Below, one piece after another: positions 7,983 to 19,656 of a stretch of DNA of 64,000 nt (the first letter of the stretch is position 1; every line of letters begins with the position of its first letter). The DNA comes from Nocardioides flavus (ex Wang et al. 2016) (GTDB taxonomy: Bacteria > Actinomycetota > Actinomycetes > Propionibacteriales > Nocardioidaceae), in NCBI RefSeq assembly GCF_014653115.1, contig NZ_BNAD01000005.1, forward strand, positions 124,001 through 188,000, in the 5' to 3' direction. The translations under genes and the position numbers were made by a program. The notes beneath the pieces were generated by a model, which searched no databases, was not told the DNA's origin, and saw only the letters and a program-made list of their open reading frames with translations.

Positions 7983-7983
<1 letters not shown>
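7579..7983 (-). CDS. atpC: F1 ATP synthase epsilon subunit
   Basis: 134 residues: an N-terminal beta-sandwich (about 8-90) with the family pattern G-D-V-G-I-L-P-N-H-A-P-L, followed by a helical C-terminal hairpin rich in Glu, Ala and Arg. The subunit sits on the gamma shaft of F1 and its C-terminal helices can brake ATP hydrolysis. The ATG shares its A with the atpD stop (TGATG), so translation is coupled. It is the last gene of the ATP synthase operon, followed by a strong hairpin. Confidence 0.95.
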
Positions 7984-10363
<2,380 letters not shown>

Positions 10364-10367
10364 GTCG

Positions 10368-12008
10368 TCAGCCCCGCTTCTGCTTGACGATCTGCTCCTG
10401 CTCGACGTCCTCGTCCTCGAGGGCGACGTGCTCTTCCTTGCCGGCCTTGATGCTCTGGCCGTCGGAAGTCTCGAACTGGTCGAGGAAGGAGTCGTACGCC
10501 GCGACCAGCTCGGCCTCGGCGGCGTCGTCGAACTTCGTGGTCTCACGGATGCCGGCGAGGATGCCCTCGTGGCTGCGGCGCAGGTAGTCGAGGAACTCGT
10601 GCTCGAAGCGCAGCACGTCGTCGGTCGGGACCCGGTCCAGGCGGCCCGTGGTGCCGAGCCACAGCGAGGCGGTCATCTCCTCGAGCGGGTACGGCGAGTA
10701 CTGGGGCTGCTTGAGCAGGGCCATCAGGCGCTGGCCGCGGTCGAGCTGCTGGCGCGAGGCCGCGTCGAGGTCGGAGGCGAACATGGCGAACGCCTCCATC
10801 GCGCGGAACTGCGCCAGGTCCACCTTGAGCGAGCCGGTGACGGCCTTCATCGCCTTGGTCATGGCCGAGCCACCCACGCGCGAGACCGAGACGCCCACGT
10901 CGATGGCGGGGCGCTGGTTGGCCGCGAACAGGTCGGACTGCAGGAAGATCTGGCCGTCGGTGATCGAGATGACGTTGGTCGGGATGAACGCCGAGACGTC
11001 GTTGGCCTTGGTCTCGATGATCGGCAGGCCGGTCATCGAGCCCTTGCCCATGTCGTCGGACAGCTTCGCGCAGCGCTCGAGGAGCCGGCTGTGCAGGTAG
11101 AAGACGTCACCGGGGTAGGCCTCGCGGCCCGGCGGGCGACGCAGGAGCAGCGACACGGCGCGGTAGGCCTCGGCCTGCTTGGTCAGGTCGTCGAACACGA
11201 TCAGGACGTGCTTGCCCTCGTACATCCAGTGCTGGCCGATGGCCGAGCCGGTGTAGGGGGCGAGGTACTTGAAGCCGGCGGAGTCGGAGGCCGGGGACGC
11301 CACGATGGTGGTGTACTCCAGCGCGCCGGCCTCCTCGAGGGCGCCACGCACGGAGGCGATGGTCGAGCCCTTCTGGCCGATGGCGACGTAGATGCAGCGC
11401 ACCTGCTTGTCCGGGTCGCCGGACTCCCAGTTCTGCTTCTGGTTGATGATCGTGTCGATGGCGATCGTCGTCTTGCCGGTCGCGCGGTCACCGATGATCA
11501 GCTGGCGCTGGCCGCGCCCGATCGGGGTCATCGCGTCGATGGCCTTGATGCCGGTCGCGAGGGGCTCGTGCACCGACTTGCGCTCCATCACAGTGGCGGC
11601 CTGGAGCTCGAGCGGGCGGCGGCCGACGGTCTCGACGTCGCCGAGGCCGTCGATCGGCGTGCCCAGCGGGTCGACGACGCGACCCAGGTAGCCGTCGCCG
11701 ACGGGGACGGAGAGGATCTCGCCGGTGCGGCGGACCGCCTGGCCCTCCTCGATCTTGTCGAAGTCACCGAGGACCACGACGCCGACCTCGCGGGTGTCGA
11801 GGTTCAGGGCGATGCCCAGCGTGCCGTCCTCGAACTCGAGCAGCTCGTTGGCCATGACCGAGGGCAGTCCGCTCACGCGGGCGATGCCGTCGGCGGCCTC
11901 CGCGACGGTGCCGACCTCTTCCTTGGTCGCCGTGTCGGGCTTGTAGTCGGACACGAAGCGCTGGAGCGCGTCCCGGATCTCGTCCGGACGGATGGAAAGC
12001 TCCGTCAT
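10368..12008 (-). CDS. atpA: F1 ATP synthase alpha subunit
   Basis: 546 residues with the Walker A motif G-D-R-A-T-G-K-T (about 170-177) and the C-terminal alpha-subunit domain. It forms the non-catalytic sites that alternate with beta subunits in F1. AGGTGAG precedes the ATG. The C-terminus carries an extension rich in Glu, Asp and Lys after about residue 510, as is usual in actinobacteria, where it is implicated in limiting ATP hydrolysis. It lies between atpH (73-nt gap) and atpG (4-nt gap). Confidence 0.98.
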   Translation of the reverse strand: MTELSIRPDEIRDALQRFVSDYKPDTATKEEVGTVAEAADGIARVSGLPSVMANELLEFEDGTLGIALNLDTREVGVVVLGDFDKIEEGQAVRRTGEILSVPVGDGYLGRVVDPLGTPIDGLGDVETVGRRPLELQAATVMERKSVHEPLATGIKAIDAMTPIGRGQRQLIIGDRATGKTTIAIDTIINQKQNWESGDPDKQVRCIYVAIGQKGSTIASVRGALEEAGALEYTTIVASPASDSAGFKYLAPYTGSAIGQHWMYEGKHVLIVFDDLTKQAEAYRAVSLLLRRPPGREAYPGDVFYLHSRLLERCAKLSDDMGKGSMTGLPIIETKANDVSAFIPTNVISITDGQIFLQSDLFAANQRPAIDVGVSVSRVGGSAMTKAMKAVTGSLKVDLAQFRAMEAFAMFASDLDAASRQQLDRGQRLMALLKQPQYSPYPLEEMTASLWLGTTGRLDRVPTDDVLRFEHEFLDYLRRSHEGILAGIRETTKFDDAAEAELVAAYDSFLDQFETSDGQSIKAGKEEHVALEDEDVEQEQIVKQKRG

Positions 12009-12081
12009 CTCATCTCACCTGTTCCTGGTCTGCAGTGCTCGAAAGTTCTGGGCTCGAAAGTGCTGGGTGGTGCCGGTTGGC

Positions 12082-12875
12082 TCAGCCGGCGAGGCGGCGT
12101 CGGGCCTCGTCGAGACGGCTGGACACCGTCCCGTCGATGACGTCGTCGCCGATCTCGACGCGGATGCCGCCGATGACCTCGGGGTCGACGACGACGTTGA
12201 GGTGGATCTCGCGCCCGTAGGTGCGCGCGAGCGCGCCGGCGAGCCGCTGACGGTCGTCGTCGGCGAGGGGCCGGGCGACTCGTACGGTGGCGACGGCCTG
12301 TCCGCGGACGTCGGCCGCCACCTTCTGGTAGTCGGCCAGGGCGACCCCGACCGTGCGGTAGCTGCCCGACAGCGACTGCTGCACGAGGGCCACCGTCGCC
12401 GGGAGCACCTTGTCGCCCAGCAGGTCACCCAGCAGGCGTGCCTTGTCGGCCCGGCTGCGGGCCGGGTCGGACAGCGCGTCGCGCAGCTCGGGGTTGTCCT
12501 GGACGACCTGCCCGAAGACGAACAGCTCGTCCTCGAGGCGACCGGCGTCGCCCCCCGCGGACCGGGCGACCGCGACCACACCGAGGCGCTCGAGCGCGTC
12601 GGCGAGGTCACGGCTGGCGGTCCACCGCTGGGCGACGGCGAGGGTGACGACGGCCAGCGCGAGGTCGGAGACCTTGCCGGCCAGCACGTCGCGGAGCAGG
12701 CCGGCCTTGGCCTCGCCCGCCACGGACGCGTCGGTCGCGACGCGCCGCAGACCGGGCTCGGCCCGCAGCAGGTCGGCCACCGCGAACAGGTCCCGACCCA
12801 CGGCACCCGCGTCGTCGGCGCCCGTGAGGGCGGCGGCGGTGGCGGCGTACGCGTCGGCGGAGGCTCCTCGCAACA

Positions 12876-12876
<1 letters not shown>
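12082..12876 (-). CDS. atpH: F1 ATP synthase delta subunit (long actinobacterial form)
   Basis: 264 residues, longer than the roughly 180 of E. coli but normal for actinobacteria. The C-terminal delta domain with P-E-V-I-G-G-I-R-V-E-I-G-D is near residue 235. The subunit links the top of F1 to the peripheral stalk. Its ATG shares the A of the atpF stop (TGATG), so the two stalk subunits are translationally coupled. The composition is extremely Ala/Arg/Asp-rich, in line with the GC-rich genome. Confidence 0.95.
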
Positions 12877-13451
<575 letters not shown>

Positions 13452-13474
13452 CTAGAGCTGGGGTGCGACGGTCG

Positions 13475-13684
13475 TCAGAGAGGCAGGACGAACGCGAGCG
13501 CGACGGTGATGATGAAGAGCGCCTCGGCAAGAACGAAGCCAAGAATGGCGATCGACTGCAGACGGCTCTGGGCCTCGGGCTGGCGCGCGACACCGGAGAT
13601 GAACGCGGCGAAGATCAGGCCGATACCGACACCGGGACCGATGGCGGACAGGCCGAGACCGACCAGGTTGATGGAGCCTTCCAC
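13475..13684 (-). CDS. atpE: Fo ATP synthase c subunit
   Basis: 69 residues forming two membrane helices joined by the polar loop A-R-Q-P-E (about 33-37). Glu54 in helix 2 (L-A-E-A-L) is the ion-carrying carboxylate. Helix 1 lacks the Gln/Glu ligands of sodium-type rings, so the ring is a proton ring. The start is GTG with AAGGAAA just upstream, a strong site that fits the high copy number of this subunit. Gaps of 70 and 41 nt to atpB and atpF are the widest Fo gaps in the operon. Confidence 0.96.
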   Translation of the reverse strand: MEGSINLVGLGLSAIGPGVGIGLIFAAFISGVARQPEAQSRLQSIAILGFVLAEALFIITVALAFVLPL

Positions 13685-13754
13685 GGCTTTTCCTTTCGTC
13701 GGCGACGCGTCTCTCGCGCCGCTGTTTGGCGAAACTTGTGGGGGGTGGTGCGGA

Positions 13755-14543
13755 TCAGTGCTCGTCGGCGAGGGCCTCGCCGATGTACATCGAGCTCAGG
13801 AGGGTGAAGACGTAGGCCTGGAGGAACATCACCAGCATCTCCAGGAAGCTGACGCCGATGCCGAGCCCGAAGGACAGCACGCCGACGGCGCCGTAGAGGA
13901 CGTTTCCGCTGGCCAGCAGGGCCGCGCCACCGGTGGCGAACAGGATCAGGAGCAGGTGGCCGGCGAACATGTTGCCGAACAGACGCAGCGTGAGCGTGAC
14001 CGGGCGGATGATGATGTTGGAGAAGAACTCCAGCGGCACCAGCAGGAGCAGGATCGGGCCCTTGACGCCGCCGGGCATCGTGGCGTGCTTGAGGTAGCCG
14101 AGCGGGCCGTGCTTCCAGATGCCGGCACCGACGTAGATGCCCCAGCTCAGCAGCGCGAGCGGGACGATGAAGCCGATGCGCGAGAAGCTCGGGAACTGCA
14201 GGAACGGGATCACGCCGTAGTAGTTGTTCACCAGGATGAAGGTGAACAGCGTGAAGAGGTAGGGCACGAACTTCATGTAGTGCTCGCTGCCGATGTTGTC
14301 GCGAGCCATGTTGTTGCGCACGAAGCCGTAGACCATCTCGCCGGTGTACTGCAGGCGGCCCGGCACCAGGGAGGCGTTGCGCGAGGCGGCGTAGAAGAAG
14401 CCGAACACGACCACCGCGGACAGCACCAGCAGGACCATCGGCTTGGTGACGTCACCGAAGATCGGCGGCAGCTCGAAGCTTCCGGGGCCAGGGGCAGTGA
14501 AGCCCGAACCGCCCTCTGCCGCGACAGGCTGGGTGATGCTCAC
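13755..14543 (-). CDS. atpB: Fo ATP synthase a subunit
   Basis: 262 residues with five to six membrane helices. The conserved [13 protein letters not shown] helix carries the essential arginine of the proton half-channels. The GTG start at 14543 overlaps the atpZ stop by 4 nt (GTGA) and has GGAG 5 nt upstream, so it is preferred over the longer open frame. The subunit works at the interface with the c ring. Confidence 0.95.
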   Translation of the reverse strand: MSITQPVAAEGGSGFTAPGPGSFELPPIFGDVTKPMVLLVLSAVVVFGFFYAASRNASLVPGRLQYTGEMVYGFVRNNMARDNIGSEHYMKFVPYLFTLFTFILVNNYYGVIPFLQFPSFSRIGFIVPLALLSWGIYVGAGIWKHGPLGYLKHATMPGGVKGPILLLLVPLEFFSNIIIRPVTLTLRLFGNMFAGHLLLILFATGGAALLASGNVLYGAVGVLSFGLGIGVSFLEMLVMFLQAYVFTLLSSMYIGEALADEH

Positions 14544-14842
14544 TCCGACTCCTCGTTGCTCGTCTTGTTGCTCGGCTTGACGCTGTTGTGGCCCTGCTCG
14601 GCATCGGTCTGCCTGCGGAGCTGCACGATCATCATGTAGGTGCCCAGACCGCCGCCCAGCAGGACTCCCGCCGCCACGAGGAAGCGGGTGCCGAGCCACT
14701 GGTCCAGCAGCCACCCGACGAACCCGTAGAACAGCACTCCGGCCACCAGGTAGCTGGGGGCACTGCTGCTCCGCGGGGGCTCGGAGGACGTGGCACTGGA
14801 CTCGGCCATGGCGCTGCGAACGTTAGCAGCCGTGGTGGTCAC
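14540..14842 (-). CDS. AtpZ/AtpI-family small membrane protein of the ATP synthase operon
   Basis: 100 residues: a Ser/Ala-rich polar N-terminus (1-30), two membrane helices (about 31-50 and 54-75) with the G-W-L-L-D pattern of the AtpZ family, and a polar tail. Related proteins are thought to help ion supply or c-ring assembly, but the role is not settled. GTG 14842 overlaps the upstream stop by 4 nt; an ATG at 14809 is the alternative start. Position directly before atpB supports the family call. Confidence 0.75.
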   Translation of the reverse strand: MTTTAANVRSAMAESSATSSEPPRSSSAPSYLVAGVLFYGFVGWLLDQWLGTRFLVAAGVLLGGGLGTYMMIVQLRRQTDAEQGHNSVKPSNKTSNEESE

Positions 14843-15297
14843 GACTCACCCCCGGTGGGGAGGTCGAAGTAGGGCGTGCGCTCACGGGCGGTGAGCACCA
14901 GGTGCGCGGTGGTCCACACGAGCGTGGCGACCACCATCGACGCAGCGAGCCATCCGCGCGCGACCTCGCCGGAGAACGCGCCTCCGCGCGTGATCGCGAG
15001 GAAGACCAGGAGCACGACCGCCAGCTGCGTGGCGTAGGTGACCAGGGCGACCAGGAGGGAGGCGGACGGCATCGCGCTGGCCACCACGTGCAGCGACAGC
15101 GTGCCGAACGACACCACCAGCGCCACCAGGCCGGCGCCGACCGCCGCGGCGGCGGCGGGCTCGGCGCCGTGCACGAGTGCGGCGGATGCGGCGAGCACTC
15201 CCCCGGCCAGCACCGTGAGGCCCGCTGCGCGGGAGACGACCCGTACGCCCGGCGCGAGGCTGCGGCGACGGGTGGTCGCACTGCTCTCGGTCGTCAT
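14839..15297 (-). CDS. atpI: ATP synthase subunit I-like membrane protein
   Basis: 152 residues with four predicted membrane helices (about 25-45, 52-70, 80-105 and 120-140). This is the usual first gene of the actinobacterial ATP synthase operon, related to AtpI/UncI, which assists assembly of the c ring. ATG 15297 is used; it gives a short polar head before the first helix. A gap of 88 nt separates it from wecA, so an operon promoter may lie there, but no clear hexamers are seen. Confidence 0.75.
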   Translation of the reverse strand: MTTESSATTRRRSLAPGVRVVSRAAGLTVLAGGVLAASAALVHGAEPAAAAAVGAGLVALVVSFGTLSLHVVASAMPSASLLVALVTYATQLAVVLLVFLAITRGGAFSGEVARGWLAASMVVATLVWTTAHLVLTARERTPYFDLPTGGES

Positions 15298-15385
15298 GGC
15301 GGCGGCCGTTCTGTCGGGTTCTGGCGGGTCTGGCACTGCCGTCCCAGCCTGCCTGGAAGGGCTCCGGAACTGCTCGTGAAAACTA

Positions 15386-16615
15386 TCACAAAGTCCCGGG
15401 CGGGCGGAAAACCGGGGCGACCTGCTCGTCCGGCTCCGCTCCCCCGTCGTCGTCGGCCCGGCCCTCGACCGCGTCGTTCTCGGGCAGCCCGGTGTCGCCG
15501 AGCCCGGTCTTGCGCGGACGGTGCACCTTGGGGAGCACGAAGGTCAGCGTGACAGTGAGCGCGAGCATGGAGCCGAGGCTCCACCACACCCACGTGCTGT
15601 CGAAGAGGCTCACGATCACCGCACCCGCGGCGATGGTGGCGGCCCACATCCACATGATCAGCACCGCCCGGCGCTGGGAGTGACCGATCTCGAGCAGGCG
15701 GTGGTGGAGGTGCTGCTTGTCCGCGCTCATCGGCGAGCGACCCGCCCGCGTGCGGCGTACGACGGCGAGCACCAGGTCGACGATCGGCACCATCAGCAGC
15801 GAGATCGGCAGCAGCACGGGCAGCACCGTGACGAAGAGGCTGTTGCCCGTCGTCTCCGGCATGCCGACGAACTGCCCGGTCAGCGTCAGTGCGCTCGCCG
15901 AGAGCACCAGGCCGATCAGCATCGAGCCCGAGTCGCCCATGAAGAGGCGCGCAGGGTGGAAGTTGTGCGGGAGGAAGCCGGCGCAGGCCCCCGCCAGGGC
16001 AGCGCTGAGCAGCGCGCCCGTGGTCGCCAGGGTCAGGTTGGCCTGGGCCGAGGCGAAGTAGCAGTAGAGGAAGAACGCGGCGGCGCCGATGCCGACCACG
16101 CCGGCCGCCAGGCCGTCGAGGCCGTCGACGAAGTTGACCGCGTTCATCGTGCCGATGACGACGACGAGCGTCAGCACCGCGCTCTGAACGACGTCGAGTG
16201 AGAACTGGGTGCCGTCGGCGCCGGGGAAGTAGTAGAACTGCACGCCCTGCGAGACCAGCAGACCGGCGGCCAGGACCTGCCCGCCGAGCTTGGTCAGGGC
16301 GTCGAGGTCGAAGATGTCGTCGATGACGCCGACGGCGCACACCAGCGCGCCGGCCAGGAGCACCACCCCTGCGTCCTTGAACACGAAGCCCTCGCTGCGC
16401 AGGCCGAGGAACGGCAGCTCTCGCGCCACGACGTACGCCGCGCAGAGGCCGCCGAGCATCGCGAGGCCGCCCAGGTAGGGGATCGGCTCGGCGTGCACGT
16501 CGCGGTCGCGCACCTGGGCGACGGCTCCGGTGCGCAGCGCGATCTCGCGGGCGACGACGGTGAGCAGGTAGGTGACCGAGAGGGCCACCAGGAAGACGAG
16601 GAGGTACTCCCGCAT
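15386..16615 (-). CDS. wecA: MraY/WecA-family glycosyl-1-phosphate transferase
   Basis: 409 residues with about eleven membrane helices. Catalytic signatures are intact: D-D-I-F-D, N-A-V-N-F-V-D-G-L-D-G, M-G-D-S-G-S and H-L-H-H-R. The family transfers a GlcNAc-1-phosphate (or related) group to undecaprenyl or decaprenyl phosphate at the inner membrane, starting cell-wall glycopolymer or arabinogalactan-linker synthesis. A gene of this type lies between prfA/prmC/tsaC and the atp operon in many actinobacteria. The last 50 residues form an acidic disordered tail. It starts 6 nt after the tsaC stop, so it is in the same transcription unit. Confidence 0.88.
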   Translation of the reverse strand: MREYLLVFLVALSVTYLLTVVAREIALRTGAVAQVRDRDVHAEPIPYLGGLAMLGGLCAAYVVARELPFLGLRSEGFVFKDAGVVLLAGALVCAVGVIDDIFDLDALTKLGGQVLAAGLLVSQGVQFYYFPGADGTQFSLDVVQSAVLTLVVVIGTMNAVNFVDGLDGLAAGVVGIGAAAFFLYCYFASAQANLTLATTGALLSAALAGACAGFLPHNFHPARLFMGDSGSMLIGLVLSASALTLTGQFVGMPETTGNSLFVTVLPVLLPISLLMVPIVDLVLAVVRRTRAGRSPMSADKQHLHHRLLEIGHSQRRAVLIMWMWAATIAAGAVIVSLFDSTWVWWSLGSMLALTVTLTFVLPKVHRPRKTGLGDTGLPENDAVEGRADDDGGAEPDEQVAPVFRPPGTL

Positions 16616-16621
16616 CGCCGC

Positions 16622-17287
16622 CTAGCCCTGGTCTGCGAGCACGACCCCGTGCTCGGCGATGGCGGCGTTGAGCGTCTCCAGCGAGAGCGCGCCGAGCCGC
16701 AGCACCCGCCCCTCGGGGACGGTGACGTCGATGATGGTGGAGGCCTCGCCACCCGGGGACGTGCCGCCGTCGACGATCACGGCAACCGCGTCGCCGAGCA
16801 TCTCCTCGGCCTGGTCGGCGTCGGTCGCCGCCGGGCGCCCGGTGAGGTTGGCCGAGCTGACCGCGAGGGGACCGGTGCGCTCGAGGACGGCCAGTGCCAC
16901 CTCGTCGTCGGGCATCCGCACCGCGACCGTGCCGCGGGTCTCGCCCAGGTCCCACATGAGGGAGCCCTGCTGGCGGCAGACCAGCGTGAGCGGTCCGGGC
17001 CAGAACTGCTCGACGAGCGTGCGGGCCCACGCCGGGACGCCCTCGGCCAGCGCGTCGAGGGTGGTCGCTGCCGACACCAGCACCGGCGGGGGCATCTCCC
17101 GGCCGCGGCCCTTGGCGTCGAGCAGCCGCTGCACGGCGTCGTGGGAGAACGCGTCGGCTGCCACGCCGTACACGGTGTCGGTGGGGATGACCACCAGCTC
17201 TCCGCGTCGTACGGCGCCGGCGGCGGCGCTGACCGCAGCCTCCCGCTCCTCCTCGGTCGAGGTCGCAAGCCTGTCCACGTCGCTCAT
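16622..17287 (-). CDS. tsaC: L-threonylcarbamoyladenylate synthase (TsaC/Sua5)
   Basis: 221 residues. The substrate-binding P-T-D-T-V-Y-G motif is near residue 36, followed by the K-x-R pattern of the YrdC fold and S-S-A-N-L-T-G. The enzyme makes threonylcarbamoyl-AMP from threonine, bicarbonate and ATP for the t6A modification of ANN-decoding tRNAs. ATG 17287 overlaps the prmC stop by 4 nt; a longer open frame upstream lies inside prmC and is rejected. The prfA-prmC-tsaC order is classical and places three translation-related functions together. Confidence 0.93.
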   Translation of the reverse strand: MSDVDRLATSTEEEREAAVSAAAGAVRRGELVVIPTDTVYGVAADAFSHDAVQRLLDAKGRGREMPPPVLVSAATTLDALAEGVPAWARTLVEQFWPGPLTLVCRQQGSLMWDLGETRGTVAVRMPDDEVALAVLERTGPLAVSSANLTGRPAATDADQAEEMLGDAVAVIVDGGTSPGGEASTIIDVTVPEGRVLRLGALSLETLNAAIAEHGVVLADQG

Positions 17288-18120
17288 CGTGCCAGTCTCG
17301 CGGTCACGTAGCGCGGTCGACCCGCGAGGTCGCGGTGGTCGGTCACGTCGGACCACCGCCCGGAGGCGGTGAAGACACCCGGTGCGGACTCGCCCTGGAC
17401 GTCGGCGTGCTCGGCGCCGACCACTCCCCCGGGCCGCAGCAGCACGCCGGCGCGCCGCTCGAGGACTCGCAGCGCGTCGAGGCCGTCCTGCCCGGAGAAC
17501 AACGCGAGGTGCGGGTCGTGGTCGCGGGCCTCGGCGGCGACCGACTCCCATGCCTCCAGGGGGATGTAGGGCGGGTTGCACACGACGACGTCGACGGTGC
17601 CCGCGAGGTCCTCGAAGGCCGTGGCGAGGTCGCCGTGGCGCAGGTCGACGCCGGTGCCCGACAGGTTGCGCTCGGCCCAGGCCAGCGCCCCTTCGTCGAG
17701 CTCGACGGCGTGGACCTCGGCGTCCGGCGCCTCGTCGGCGAGGGCCTTGGCGATCGCGCCGGAGCCGGTGCACAGGTCGACCACGACGGCCGGGCGGTCC
17801 AGCGCGGAGGCGGCCGCGATCGCCCAGCCGGCGAGGAGCTCGGTCTCGGGCCTGGGCACGAAGACACCGGGACCGACGGCGAGCTCGACGTGGCGGAACG
17901 CCGCGCTGCCGGTCAGGTGCTGGAGCGGCTCGCGGGCGGCCCGCCGCGTGACCAGCGCGTCGTACGCCTCCTGCTCCCCCGCATCCAGCGCGTCGACCAG
18001 CGGCAGCCGGCCGAGCTCGACGCCGAGGACGTGCGCGAGCAGCAGGTCGGCGTCGCGCTCCGGCGAGGCGACCCCGGCGGCGCGCAGGCGGTCGGCCGCG
18101 CGCCGGCGCAGCTCCCTCAC
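17284..18120 (-). CDS. prmC: peptide chain release factor N5-glutamine methyltransferase
   Basis: 278 residues: a helical N-terminal substrate-recognition domain, then a SAM-dependent Rossmann fold with [10 protein letters not shown] (about 114-123) and the catalytic N-P-P-Y motif (near residue 182). It methylates the glutamine of the GGQ motif in release factors. The GTG start overlaps the prfA stop by 4 nt, so enzyme and substrate are translationally coupled. Confidence 0.95.
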   Translation of the reverse strand: MRELRRRAADRLRAAGVASPERDADLLLAHVLGVELGRLPLVDALDAGEQEAYDALVTRRAAREPLQHLTGSAAFRHVELAVGPGVFVPRPETELLAGWAIAAASALDRPAVVVDLCTGSGAIAKALADEAPDAEVHAVELDEGALAWAERNLSGTGVDLRHGDLATAFEDLAGTVDVVVCNPPYIPLEAWESVAAEARDHDPHLALFSGQDGLDALRVLERRAGVLLRPGGVVGAEHADVQGESAPGVFTASGRWSDVTDHRDLAGRPRYVTARLAR

Positions 18121-19190
18121 GACTCGAGGGCCGCGAGCCGTGCGGCCATGTCGGTCTCGACGCAGGAGTCGAGGACCGGCTGGAGGTCGCCGTCGAGGAC
18201 CTGGTCGAGGTTGTAGGACTTGTAGCCGGTGCGGTGGTCGGAGATCCGGTTCTCCGGGAAGTTGTAGGTGCGAATCCGCTCGGAGCGGTCCACGGTGCGC
18301 ACCTGCGAGCGCCGCGCGTCGCTCGCCTCCGCGTCCGCCGCGTCCTGGGCGGCCTGGAGCAGCCGCGAGCGCAGGATCCGCATCGCGGACTCCTTGTTCT
18401 GCAGCTGGCTCTTCTCGTTCTGGCAGCTAGCCACGATGCCGGTCGGCAGGTGCGTGATGCGCACGGCCGAGTCGGTGGTGTTGACGCTCTGCCCGCCGGG
18501 CCCGCTGGAGCGGTAGACGTCGATGCGCAGGTCGTTGTCGTCGATGGTCACGTCGATCGGCTCCGCCTCGGGCGACACGAGCACCCCGGCGGCCGAGGTG
18601 TGGACCCGCCCCTGCGACTCGGTCACCGGGACGCGCTGGACGCGGTGCACGCCACCCTCGAACTTGAGCAGCGCATAGGGCGCCTGGCCGGGCTCGACCG
18701 TCCCGCGGGCCTTGACCGCGGCCGTGACCGACTTGTAGCCGCCGAGGTCGGACTCGGTCGCGTCGAGGACCTCCACGCTCCAGCCGCGCGCCTCGGCGTA
18801 GCGGGAGTACATCCGGAGCAGGTCGCCGGCGAACAGCGCCGACTCCTCACCGCCCTCGCCCGACTTGATCTCGAGCAGCGCGTCCTTGCCGTCGGAGGGG
18901 TCGCGAGGCACGAGCAGGCGGCGCAGCCGCTCCCCCGCCGCCTCGCGCCGCACCGCGAGCTCGTCGGCCTCCCGGGCGAAGGCCGGGTCGTCGGAGGCGA
19001 GCTCGCGCGCCGCCTCGATGTCGTCGCCGAGCCGGAGCCACTCCTGCCAGGTCGTCACGACTGCGGTGAGCTCGGCGTAGCGCTGGTTGAGCTGCTTGGC
19101 CAGGCGCTGGTCGGCGTGCGTCTCGGGCAGGGCCAGGCGCTGCTCGAGCTCGGCGTGCTCCTCCCGCATGCCCTCGACTGCCTCGAACAT
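18117..19190 (-). CDS. prfA: peptide chain release factor 1
   Basis: 357 residues with the class-I release-factor layout: helical domain 1, then the P-V-T codon-recognition tripeptide in domain 2, and G-P-G-G-Q-S-V-N with the catalytic GGQ near residue 230. RF1 reads UAA and UAG. GGAG precedes the ATG. The gene is downstream of rpmE but separated by a strong hairpin, so it probably has its own promoter or relies on read-through. Confidence 0.96.
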   Translation of the reverse strand: MFEAVEGMREEHAELEQRLALPETHADQRLAKQLNQRYAELTAVVTTWQEWLRLGDDIEAARELASDDPAFAREADELAVRREAAGERLRRLLVPRDPSDGKDALLEIKSGEGGEESALFAGDLLRMYSRYAEARGWSVEVLDATESDLGGYKSVTAAVKARGTVEPGQAPYALLKFEGGVHRVQRVPVTESQGRVHTSAAGVLVSPEAEPIDVTIDDNDLRIDVYRSSGPGGQSVNTTDSAVRITHLPTGIVASCQNEKSQLQNKESAMRILRSRLLQAAQDAADAEASDARRSQVRTVDRSERIRTYNFPENRISDHRTGYKSYNLDQVLDGDLQPVLDSCVETDMAARLAALES

Positions 19191-19230
19191 GGTGCTCCTG
19201 CTTCCTCGTGCGGCTCCCGGACAGACGACA

Positions 19231-19269
19231 AGGCGCCGGCCACCCGCGGTGAGCGGGCGACCGGCGCCT
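19231..19269 (-). terminator. nested hairpin between rpmE and prfA
   Basis: AGGCGCCGG (19231-19239) pairs with CCGGCGCCT (19261-19269), and a second CCCGC/GCGGG stem nests inside. It follows the rpmE stop at 19278. Only a short T-poor tail follows. Confidence 0.6.
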
Positions 19270-19277
19270 GGCGTGGA

Positions 19278-19502
19278 CTACTTGCTCTCGGCAGCAGCCT
19301 TCTTGCCGTAGCGGGACTCGAACCGGGCGACGCGGCCGCCGGTGTCGAGGATCTTCTGCTTGCCGGTGTAGAACGGGTGGCACTGCGAGCAGACGTCGGC
19401 GTGGATCGAGCCGGAGGTCGCGGTGCTGCGGGTGGTGAACGACGCGCCGCAGGTGCAGGTCACCTGGGTCTCGACGTACTCGGGGTGGGTGTCCTTCTTC
19501 AT
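19278..19502 (-). CDS. rpmE: 50S ribosomal protein bL31, zinc-binding form
   Basis: 74 residues with all four zinc ligands: C-T-C near residue 16 and C-S-Q-C near residue 38, followed by H-P-F-Y-T-G-K-Q-K. This is the zinc-containing (C+) type, the usual housekeeping version; a zinc-free paralogue may exist elsewhere. ATG 19502 begins the standard M-K-K-D-x-H-P N-terminus. It lies between rho and prfA, the classical rho-rpmE-prfA order. Confidence 0.95.
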   Translation of the reverse strand: MKKDTHPEYVETQVTCTCGASFTTRSTATSGSIHADVCSQCHPFYTGKQKILDTGGRVARFESRYGKKAAAESK

Positions 19503-19656
19503 GGTGTCCTCTCGAATTGCTCCGGGTCGCCCGCGTGGATCGCGTAGTGACGTGAACCGGAACCGGCGCACAAGTGTGCCACCGGGGTGAACAACGGCGC
19601 CAATCCGTGGATTCCCCGCCGCGACCGGCGGGGCACCGCGACGGCGGACCGGCGGG

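Noticed and set aside
15298..15385. Promoter of the ATP synthase operon between wecA and atpI
   Set aside because: No convincing -35/-10 pair; the operon may be read through from upstream genes, so no site is annotated.
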